Below, piece by piece: positions 7,266-13,157 of a stretch of 13,157 bases of DNA. The stretch covers positions 1 to 13,157 of the forward strand of contig JAUNVJ010000024.1 in the NCBI GenBank assembly GCA_030537695.1, given 5' to 3'. Under the pieces are notes generated by a model. That model was given only the letters and a program-made list of their open reading frames with translations, was not told the DNA's origin and made no database searches. Both the position numbers and the translations under genes were made by a program. This DNA is from Tissierellia bacterium. Its GTDB lineage: Bacteria; Bacillota_A; Clostridia; Tissierellales; Peptoniphilaceae. Numbering within the stretch: the stretch's first letter is position 1; every line of letters starts with the position of its first letter.

Positions 7266-7975
7266 AACTTGAAGTAAATCAGTTAACAAAGAAGTACGGC
7301 CGTTATAAAGCCTTAGATGATATTAGTTTTACAATAAATAATGGTAAAGTTATGGGATTACTTGGCCCGAATGGTTCCGGTAAAACGACATTAATTAAAA
7401 TCATAGCGAATCTCATCAAAACTTATAGAGGTTCTGTTCTCATCGACGGCGAAGCCCCTTCCCCCATCACAAAAGCATTTGTGTCCTATTTGCCCGATCG
7501 AAATTCATTGGATGAGTCCATGAAAGTTCAGGATGCTTTCAAAATTTTTGAAGATTTTTATCCAGATTATGATCCAGTGAAAGCCGATTCCCTATTGGAA
7601 CAAATGGAAATCAAACCCCAACAAAAAATTGGGACTTTAAGTAAAGGGATGGCAGAAAAATTACAACTCGCCCTGGTATTATCCCGCAATGCTGGACTCT
7701 ATATCTTAGATGAGCCCATCGCTGGAGTCGATCTTCTAACGAGAAAACAAATCTTAGATATGATTATCAACAATATTAGTGAAGACTCTACGATGCTCAT
7801 TACCACTCATCTCGTATCTGATATGGAAAAACTCTTCGATGAAGTGATTTTTATTGATGAAGGAAAAATTATTACGAGTGGTAATTGTGAAGAGCTCATC
7901 GAGAAATACCACTGTTCCATTACTGAATTATATGAAAAGATTTATGGAGGATTAAATCATGGGCAAATTGATTAA
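7262..7975 (+). CDS. ABC transporter ATP-binding protein (YtrB-like)
   Basis: This is a 237-residue single-domain ATPase. Walker A is GPNGSGKT (35-42), the signature is LSKGM (126-130), Walker B with catalytic glutamate is LYILDEP (145-151), and the switch histidine is H183 in TTHLV. The Q-loop position reads YLPDRNSL instead of the usual glutamine, which is common in YtrB-type ATPases. The start is ATG 7262 with AAGGAG (7247-7252); it overlaps the regulator's stop. It energises the permease encoded next, at the inner face of the membrane. The transported substrate is unknown. All ATPase motifs are intact, unlike the permease gene beside it. Confidence 0.93.
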   Translation: MKLEVNQLTKKYGRYKALDDISFTINNGKVMGLLGPNGSGKTTLIKIIANLIKTYRGSVLIDGEAPSPITKAFVSYLPDRNSLDESMKVQDAFKIFEDFYPDYDPVKADSLLEQMEIKPQQKIGTLSKGMAEKLQLALVLSRNAGLYILDEPIAGVDLLTRKQILDMIINNISEDSTMLITTHLVSDMEKLFDEVIFIDEGKIITSGNCEELIEKYHCSITELYEKIYGGLNHGQID

Positions 7976-8782
7976 ATATGAATTTAAAAACACTTATCGA
8001 TATTTTCTAGAATATTCTTAGCATTATCAGTGGCAATTTTAGGATTATATACCATCATCAGTCCTCATATAATTGATAGTATCAGAAGCTTTGACTTAGA
8101 AGGTTTCAAAGTTTTTCTCTTAATCATATTATTTGCTATTATCGTTGCAACCTATATATTAAGCTTATTTGTCTATATCTCATCGTATCGAAGAGAACTC
8201 TATCGTGACAAAGGCTATCTAACTTTTACATTACCGATTGATGGATCGGAATTTGTAGGTTCGAAATTAATTGTCGCAACAATTTGGAGTATTTTGGCTA
8301 CTATCGTCTTCATTGGCGTCAATGCCATTGGCATCCATTTTATCGCAACCGATGGTCATTTACCCGAAATCCTACATTCTGCCATCAATGAAGTCGGCCT
8401 TTCCCCACAGTTTACAATATTTTATGGCCTCTATTATTTAATCGGTTTGATTCAAAGTATGTTGTTGATGTATTTTACCATCACGATTTCCCGGATTATA
8501 TTCAAACAATCCACATGGGGCGTCCTCTGGTTCGTATTTTATCTCATTCTTTCTTACGGGATTGCCGAACTGGATTACCAATTATTTCGTTTCTTTCCCT
8601 ATGCCATTAAAGTTGATGGCAGCATTGAAATGATGAAAAATGTCGCTACGAATTTCTTCAATTATACATCATCAATGGATGGCATCTTTCTCAATGTCAT
8701 CAGTATTGCTACATCAACTATTGTTTCCATAATACTTTATTTGTTAACATCTTATCTCATCAATAAAAAATTAGATATTTAG
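7959..8782 (+). pseudogene. ABC-2-like permease of the YtrA-type operon, apparent frameshift after codon 14
   Basis: The ATG at 7959 has GGAGG eight bases upstream and overlaps the ATPase gene by 17 bases. It reads MGKLIKYEFKNTYRYF and then meets TAG at 8019. The rest of the protein continues in another frame without interruption to 8782. Adding one base at the TTTT run (8003-8006) joins the two as KNTYRYF-SRIFLALSVAILGLY, giving a 274-residue permease with about six membrane segments and a DKGYLTFTLPIDGSEFVGSKL loop typical of these permeases. So the gene is either mutated by a 1-base deletion, affected by a sequence error, or read by -1 slippage at T-TTT. An internal GTG at 8030 has no ribosome binding site and would lack part of the first membrane helix, so it is unlikely to be the true start. 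Confidence 0.8.
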
Positions 8783-8788
8783 TGTTTC

Positions 8789-8826
8789 AGCCCCCGAAAT
8801 TACGGTATAAGTAATAAAAGGGGGCT
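8789..8826 (+). promoter_or_regulatory. Hairpin that pairs with the ribosome binding site of the GNAT gene
   Basis: AGCCCCC (8789-8795) is complementary to GGGGGCT (8820-8826) across a 24-base loop. The G-run is the only plausible Shine-Dalgarno sequence for the ATG at 8833. No T-tract follows, so it is not a normal terminator. In a read-through transcript from the ABC operon the hairpin would hide the ribosome binding site. Confidence 0.5.
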
Positions 8827-8832
8827 ATTCTT

Positions 8833-9288
8833 ATGACGGAATATCATTGGCTTGATCTTTCCTCCAATGAATGTGATCAATCTCACCAATTGGAATATGA
8901 GATTCTCCGAAAGCCTTGGGGGCTTCCACCAGAGAAAGATGAATTCTTTGAAGAGTGGATCCTTGGTGCTTTTGAAGGCAATCATATGGTGGGAACTTCT
9001 GCGGCGAGGACGATCATGAAAAATGGAAATACTTATTTTAAAATCCTATATTTTGTCGTTGATGAATCCTATCGTCAACAGAAAATTGGCGAAAAAATGC
9101 TCCAACTATTGGAAAGAAAAGCAGAAGAACTAGGTATTGATAAAATCTACATGGAGGTTTTTTCTTCTGCTGTATATTACTTCACTCATTATGGTTATGT
9201 ACAAAAGGGATGTAGTTATATCCCAGCATTTATTCCCATTGATCATCTTGAAATCTATAAAAACATAAAAAAAGACAAATCCTTATAG
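8833..9288 (+). CDS. GNAT-family N-acetyltransferase
   Basis: The 151-residue protein shows the GNAT fold order: EYEILRKPWGLPPEKD near the N-terminus, strand ILGAFEGNHMVGTSAART, and the acetyl-CoA-binding core ILYFVVDESYRQQKIGEKMLQLLERKAEELG (71-101). The (Q/R)xxGx(G/A) motif reads RQQKIG (81-86), with lysine in place of the first glycine. A C-terminal YYFTHYGYVQKG is the usual GNAT motif B segment. It probably acetylates a small molecule or protein amine with acetyl-CoA; the substrate cannot be told. The ATG at 8833 follows AAGGGGG by eight bases. The stop codon (9286-9288) lies within the terminator hairpin shared with the convergent APC gene. Confidence 0.88.
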   Translation: MTEYHWLDLSSNECDQSHQLEYEILRKPWGLPPEKDEFFEEWILGAFEGNHMVGTSAARTIMKNGNTYFKILYFVVDESYRQQKIGEKMLQLLERKAEELGIDKIYMEVFSSAVYYFTHYGYVQKGCSYIPAFIPIDHLEIYKNIKKDKSL

Positions 9289-9306
9289 GATTTGTCTTTT
9301 TATTTA
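9267..9306. terminator. Bidirectional intrinsic terminator between the GNAT and APC genes
   Basis: The stem AAAGACAAATCCT (9271-9283) pairs with AGGATTTGTCTTT (9287-9299) around a TAT loop. A-rich sequence lies on the left and T-rich on the right, giving a T-tract in both directions. The GNAT stop codon spans the loop, and the APC stop lies at the right foot, so both genes end within the structure. Confidence 0.9.
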
Positions 9307-10736
9307 TTCTCCTGTACTAAATTCTTTGGAAATAATATCCTTCTTCGCATTCGTTCTGAGATTCCACGTTCCCCAAAATTTGTAAAATAATAAAAAACAA
9401 ATCCAAGGGCAAGCCAAATAAAGAACAAGATCAGGGATAAACGCCCCATAAATGCCGGTTGACCTGGTATAAATGTTAATAATACAATGAGTAATGAAAT
9501 CACTACCGATAATCGTATGGTATGGATCCCACCGAAAATATCAAAAGGTCGTTTTAAATTCTTTTCATTTTTACGTAGCTTTAATGCCGACAAACACGTA
9601 ATAAACCAACCTAATACAAAGGCGACAGAGCCTAGAGATGTTAAAGAGTCAATAACGGCAAATCCTACTAAAGGTCCTGCAGCGGCAGCGACAAAGCAGA
9701 ATACCGATGCTCCCACTGGCGTCTTGTATTTTTTATGGGATTTTTTGAAAAATTTCGGTAACAAACCTGAACGCCCCATGGACTCTAATAATCTAGCGGA
9801 TGCCATAAACATACCATTCCATGTAGAGAACAATCCCGATAAAGTTCCAATCATGATTACATAATATAAAACACTACCTAGGCTACCTCCATATACACTT
9901 TGAAGGCGATTCGCCATCGCTGGCGCTTCTTCTAATGCATAGCTTGTCCAAGGTGAAATCCCTGCCGTTGAAATAATAATCAATGCATAGAAAATTCCCG
10001 CCGCTACAATTGATAGTATTAAAGTTCGAGAGACCGATTTAGTCGTTATTTTATCGCTTTTTTCCTCAATCGATTGAGGGATCGTATCAAAACCCGCCAT
10101 AAAGAATGGTACTAGAACGACCATGGATAAAATACCAGAATACAAATGCTGATGGGTCCCAATCCCTATATTCTTATAGAGTGGAAGAATATTATCCATA
10201 TCAAATTTTAAAAATGAAAAGATAATAACTGCTGCACCACATAAAATAATGACATAGGACAGAGCCGTTTGTATTTTTCCAGCTAGTTTCGATCCTTTTA
10301 AATTAATAAAAAATAATCCCAAGGCAAAAAATGTCCCCATTAATACGGTCTTTAAGTAAATGGGACTGCCCATGACATGATAAAGTGGTGTTCCTCCCCG
10401 TAAAAAAGGGAATAATCGCGTCAGAATATTGTTAATATAAATGGCTTCCCAAGGTAATATGGTCAAATAAGCCAGTGCCACAAACCAAGAACCGATAAAT
10501 GATATAAATGTATTATAGGCTCGATAGGCATAAACCATAACTCCACCCGAGACAGGCATGGAACTCATTAATTCCCCATGGCTTAAACCAATCGGTAATA
10601 ATAGTAGAGTTCCGAGTAAAAATCCTAAAAATGCAGCTAATGGTCCACCTGCCTGTGCTAACCAGTGATTCGAGCTAACCGCCCAACCAACACCGACCAT
10701 GGAACCAAAACCCAACATAAAAAAGTCTCGATTCAC
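9300..10736 (-). CDS. APC-superfamily amino acid permease
   Basis: From the preferred start the protein has 478 residues and about 12 hydrophobic segments, as expected for the amino acid-polyamine-organocation superfamily. The first helix carries MLGFGSMVGVGWAVSSNHWL, the APC substrate-binding helix. Other family features are GGPLAAFLGFLLGTLLLLPIGLSHGEL, MPVSGGVMVYAYRAY and MAGFDTIPQSIEEKSD. It likely imports an amino acid or similar amine; the substrate is unknown. Start choice: the promoter predicted at 10838-10810 puts transcription start near 10804. That excludes a TTG at 10838 (it is the -35) and probably the ATG at 10808. GTG 10736 has AAGGA six bases upstream and begins MNRDFFMLGFG. 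If transcription starts earlier, ATG 10808 would give 502 residues. Confidence 0.88.
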   Translation of the reverse strand: MNRDFFMLGFGSMVGVGWAVSSNHWLAQAGGPLAAFLGFLLGTLLLLPIGLSHGELMSSMPVSGGVMVYAYRAYNTFISFIGSWFVALAYLTILPWEAIYINNILTRLFPFLRGGTPLYHVMGSPIYLKTVLMGTFFALGLFFINLKGSKLAGKIQTALSYVIILCGAAVIIFSFLKFDMDNILPLYKNIGIGTHQHLYSGILSMVVLVPFFMAGFDTIPQSIEEKSDKITTKSVSRTLILSIVAAGIFYALIIISTAGISPWTSYALEEAPAMANRLQSVYGGSLGSVLYYVIMIGTLSGLFSTWNGMFMASARLLESMGRSGLLPKFFKKSHKKYKTPVGASVFCFVAAAAGPLVGFAVIDSLTSLGSVAFVLGWFITCLSALKLRKNEKNLKRPFDIFGGIHTIRLSVVISLLIVLLTFIPGQPAFMGRLSLILFFIWLALGFVFYYFTNFGERGISERMRRRILFPKNLVQENK

Positions 10737-10809
10737 TAATTTTCCTTTTTTCTTAATTTTTGTCTCTTTATTACTAATAATTACACTTCCTTTTTTTGCT
10801 TTATCCATT

Positions 10810-10838
10810 ATTATATAAAATTGATGCTGAACTGTCAA
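10810..10838 (-). promoter_or_regulatory. Consensus promoter of the APC permease gene
   Basis: On the minus strand a perfect TTGACA (10838-10833), 17-base spacer and perfect TATAAT (10815-10810) form a full sigma-A-type promoter. Transcription should begin near 10804, giving a leader of about 65 bases to GTG 10736. Confidence 0.85.
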
Positions 10839-10850
10839 ATTACACTAGCG

Positions 10851-10879
10851 ATACCAATTTTTAATATCTATGCTATAAT
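10851..10879 (+). promoter_or_regulatory. Promoter of the MATE gene with extended -10
   Basis: TATAAT (10874-10879) is preceded by TGC, an extended -10. The -35 at 17 bases (ATACCA, 10851-10856) matches 3 of 6. Transcription would start near 10886, only about 15 bases before the ATG, just ahead of the ribosome binding site. It lies back to back with the APC promoter. Confidence 0.7.
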
Positions 10880-10900
10880 AGTAATTTGGAGGTCATTTAC

Positions 10901-12247
10901 ATGGAAAATAAAATGGGTAAAGAACGAATATTGCAATTATTGATACGGATGTCTATACCGACTATTTTTTCAATGTTCGTCATTTCATTATATAATATTG
11001 TCGATTCCTATTTCATATCAAAAATCAGCGAAAAAGCTTTCCGGGCAATCTCACTAGTATTCCCCATTCAAACAATTATCATCGCAATTTCTGTGGGAAC
11101 TGGTGTCGGAGCCAATGCGCTTATCGCAAGGTATTTAGGAATGGATGAAAATAAAAAAGCAAATATCGTCGCCAATAACTCGATGTCTATCTCGTTAATT
11201 TTAGGCTTAATCATTGCGATATTTGGTGTTGTTTTTTCAAAAACATATTTTCAAATTTATACTGACGATTTCGAGGTTATTCGCTATGGTGTTGATTATA
11301 TGCAAATCATCACTTTATTATCTGTATTTCTAGTCATACAGATAATTGTAGAAAAACTAATCCAAGCCACTGGCGAAATGATATACCCCATGTTATCTCA
11401 GTTTATGGGAGCATTTATCAATATCCTTCTCGATCCGCTACTAATTTTCGGTTATGGCCCTTTTCCTGAAATGGGCATTCGAGGTGCAGCTTACGCCACC
11501 ATCGTTTCTCAAATCTTAGGCGCCCTTTTTTGTTTTGTGTATTTATTAAAAAAAGACAATCCCATTCATATGAATGTAAAAGCCATGGCATTGCACAAAG
11601 AGACAATACATGAAATCTACCGTATTGGCGGACCTAGTATTGTCGTTCAAGCCATACCGGCTGTATTGATCTTTGGCTTAAACAAGATCTTAGCAGAAAT
11701 CACGGAGTTGGCGGTGTCTGTATTGGGAATTTATTTCCGATTACAATCTTTCGTTTATATGCCAGTATTCGGCGTTACTCAAGCGACCATGCCGATTATC
11801 GCTTATAATTATGGAGCAAAAAGTAAAGAACGTATCAATGACTGTTTAAAATACTCTATCATAATATCTGCCAGCATTATGGCATTGGGAACTTTTATCT
11901 TCCTCTTATTCCCTCGCCAACTGATTTCCATATTCAATCCTACAAAAGAAATCATGGATATGGCCATCATCGCATTGAGAATATTTGCCACAATTTTCAT
12001 CCCCTCATCCATTAGTATCGTACTATCCACATACTATCAAGGCTTGGGAAATGGCATCTATAATTTGATTATTTCCTTTTTAAGACAATTGGTAATCATC
12101 TTACCCTTAGCAAAAATCTTCAGTAGCATTGATGTAAATTACACTTGGTACGCTTGGCCTATTGCCGAAGTCTTTGCCTTATTAATCAGTATCTATTTTG
12201 CAAAAAGAATTTATCGAGACAAGGTCCAAGTTTTATCAGAAGATTAA
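10901..12247 (+). CDS. MATE-family multidrug/sodium antiporter
   Basis: The 448-residue protein has about 12 hydrophobic segments in two similar halves, the MATE architecture. The N-terminus GKERILQLLIRMSIPTIFSMFVISLYNIVDSYFIS is typical. GTGVGANALIARYLGMDENKKAN in the first half and GVTQATMPIIAYNYGAKSKERINDC in the second are the paired family loops. ATGEMIYPMLSQFMGAFINILLDPLLIFG marks the end of the first half. It probably exports cationic drugs or metabolites by ion exchange (MepA-like), although the substrate is not predictable. ATG 10901 has GGAGGT (10888-10893) seven bases upstream; an in-frame TTG at 10886 overlaps that site and is rejected. It is monocistronic and divergent from the APC gene. 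Confidence 0.92.
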   Translation: MENKMGKERILQLLIRMSIPTIFSMFVISLYNIVDSYFISKISEKAFRAISLVFPIQTIIIAISVGTGVGANALIARYLGMDENKKANIVANNSMSISLILGLIIAIFGVVFSKTYFQIYTDDFEVIRYGVDYMQIITLLSVFLVIQIIVEKLIQATGEMIYPMLSQFMGAFINILLDPLLIFGYGPFPEMGIRGAAYATIVSQILGALFCFVYLLKKDNPIHMNVKAMALHKETIHEIYRIGGPSIVVQAIPAVLIFGLNKILAEITELAVSVLGIYFRLQSFVYMPVFGVTQATMPIIAYNYGAKSKERINDCLKYSIIISASIMALGTFIFLLFPRQLISIFNPTKEIMDMAIIALRIFATIFIPSSISIVLSTYYQGLGNGIYNLIISFLRQLVIILPLAKIFSSIDVNYTWYAWPIAEVFALLISIYFAKRIYRDKVQVLSED

Positions 12248-12283
12248 TTTATAAAACAAGCACAAAAAGAATCCCAGCACTAC

Positions 12284-12319
12284 TATCCCCCTAAACCGAA
12301 ATTTTGATTTAGGGGGATA
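12284..12319 (+). terminator. Strong hairpin downstream of the MATE gene (probable terminator)
   Basis: TATCCCCCTAAA (12284-12295) and TTTAGGGGGATA (12308-12319) form a perfect 12-base stem with a 12-base loop, 36 bases after the MATE stop. There is no immediate T-run after it (AGATTATAAAATATTTTT), so termination may be weak or the hairpin may instead stabilise the mRNA end. Confidence 0.6.
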
Positions 12320-12427
12320 AGATTATAAAATATTTTTAAAGAGTCTGAACCTTATGATTTGAGTCCAATGAAAAGTAAGATAAAATAGTTGTCTTAGAAG
12401 ATATCAAAAGAATTGAAAAAGCATAAA
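12320..12427. other. Non-coding AT-rich stretch between the MATE hairpin and the IS3 remnant
   Basis: I see no open frame of note, no RNA gene and no clear promoter here. It may include decayed flank or further mobile-element debris, but I cannot support that. Confidence 0.5.
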
Positions 12428-13157
12428 TTACCCTAGAACCCAAACTTTTTAACCTGAATTACTGCGTAAAAATCTTGAAATCTAAATGGGGTGGCGACAT
12501 CTTGATTTGCAATATCATACAATAACTATAAAGAATAGATATTTGTTTATAGATCTTACTTCTTCTAATTCATCTAGACAATTATATTTGACGCATAATC
12601 AATCTCCTCTTTAAGAAGTCCAAGGAAATTTTCCATCAAAGAAATGTTTAGACAATCCCCACGTCTTGACATTTTTTATATGATTATTTTCAAATATTTT
12701 ACCTATGACTGATGTTAATAATATTCTTGATCACTATGTAGGATTAAGTTGGGAGTTTTTAAGAGTCTCTTTATATTATCCTTTAAAGACTGATTCGCAT
12801 AGTACAGAACCGGTGATGTTCCTTCGTAAAAGGATACTATTTCACCGTGGAACAAATCCATGATTTGTGATAAGTATAATTTGTTTTCACTATTTAGAAC
12901 TCTAAATTCCATTACATCCCTAAGCAATGCTTCTTTTATTTTTTCTACTTTAAAATTCCTGTTCAATTCATTTTCAGCGTTCTTTCCAGTCATAAAAAGA
13001 TGTTCTTGGAAGTTTGGCGATATCAAACGAGATCTATAACATATTCTTTGATTTAATACGACTTTATTCAAGGACTATTTTAGTCTTTCAATCACACTTA
13101 CTTGAAAGAAAACCTCTTACATCCCCTTCTTCATTTTTTCGAACTAATTACATTCAA
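12428..13157 (-). mobile_element. Decayed IS3-family insertion sequence (left part outside or undefined)
   Basis: A degenerate IS3-type transposase reads leftwards from about 13071. Just past its end the minus strand reads AAAAAGTTTGGGTTCTAGGG (12450-12431), which resembles the GGGTTC-containing terminal inverted repeats of IS3-family elements. The 3' end of the element is therefore probably near 12430. The other end, orfA and the matching repeat are not identified; they may lie beyond 13157 or be deleted, so the right boundary given is the window edge. No target duplication could be seen. Confidence 0.6.
12459..13071 (-). pseudogene. IS3-family transposase orfB remnant (DDE), multiple nonsense and frameshift lesions
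   Basis: The longest open piece (13071-12715) includes NELNRNFKVEKIKE, RDVMEFRV, KLYLSQIMDLFHGEIVSF and LILHSDQEYY. These match the IS3 OrfB retroviral-integrase core. The first catalytic Asp is the D of RDVMEF (codon 12918-12916) and the second the D of HSDQ (12732-12730). After three in-frame stops (12717, 12705 and 12678) the same frame resumes with MSRRGDCLNISLMENFLGLLKEEIDY, the third motif, with the catalytic Glu at 12633. A shift near 12590 then continues as YNCLDELEEVRSINKYLFF, and another shift leads to MSPPHLDFKIFTQ and a stop at 12461-12459. All three catalytic residues survive but no intact protein is possible. Residues before about 37 of the first piece do not match convincingly, and no start codon or ribosome binding site is seen. 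Confidence 0.78.

Noticed and set aside
8030..8782. Permease starting at GTG 8030 as an intact gene
   Set aside because: It has no ribosome binding site and would begin inside the first membrane helix, while a proper start with GGAGG exists at 7959 in another frame.
9487..9864. A plus-strand open frame opposite the APC permease
   Set aside because: It is a reverse-strand reading of membrane helices and has no motif or ribosome binding site.
1..13157. CRISPR arrays, tRNA or rRNA genes, phage genes, toxin-antitoxin pairs or known defence systems
   Set aside because: No direct-repeat arrays, cloverleaf signatures or relevant protein motifs were seen on either strand.

Overview
This 13.2 kb window looks like chromosomal DNA of an AT-rich Gram-positive anaerobe (Bacillota; Clostridia/Tissierellia, perhaps near Peptoniphilaceae). 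The grounds are low GC content, strong AGGAG-type ribosome binding sites, very tight operons, and gene types common in that group: a TGS/SAD-uridine kinase fusion, a YtrA-type GntR regulator with its ABC transporter, an AddB-like subunit and a short YceG/MltG-like membrane protein. The taxonomic placement is inference only.

Layout. Positions 1-3732 hold a minus-strand operon read right to left: RluA-family pseudouridine synthase, TGS-domain nucleoside (uridine) kinase, ROK-family sugar kinase, and the first 93 codons of an AddB-like recombination subunit that runs off the left edge. The junctions are an 8-bp overlap, a 1-bp gap and a 3-bp gap. A short divergent control region (3733-3851) separates this operon from a plus-strand small membrane protein with a YceG/MltG-type N-terminal domain (3852-4286), which ends in a clear intrinsic terminator. 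Next come thrC-thrB (4466-6800), the last two steps of threonine synthesis, overlapping by 14 bp. Then comes a ytrA-type GntR regulator, ABC ATPase and ABC permease operon (6909-8782). It has a consensus promoter carrying two palindromes, one of which (TGTATTAT-N4-ATAATACA) lies on the -10. The permease gene is broken by an apparent 1-base deletion after codon 14. A GNAT acetyltransferase (8833-9288) and an APC-family permease (minus strand, 9300-10736) converge on a shared bidirectional terminator. A MATE-family exporter (10901-12247) diverges from the APC gene. The right end (about 12430 onward) is a decayed IS3-family insertion sequence whose DDE transposase is recognisable despite several stop codons and frameshifts.

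How the genes work together. thrB and thrC convert homoserine to threonine; homoserine dehydrogenase is not in the window. The GntR-ABC set is a self-contained, probably autoregulated transporter of unknown substrate. APC and MATE are unrelated membrane transporters that share a divergent promoter region. The left operon mixes RNA modification, nucleoside and sugar phosphorylation and DNA repair, as housekeeping operons in these bacteria often do.

I looked for a novel system (defence islands, CRISPR, retrons, toxin-antitoxin, biosynthetic clusters, phage genes) and did not find one. The points most worth a second look are the permease frameshift, the palindromic promoter of the ytrA-type operon, a symmetric back-to-back -10 element between the pseudouridine synthase gene and the YceG-like gene, the ribosome binding site of the GNAT gene inside a hairpin, the start codon of the APC gene, and the IS3 remnant.
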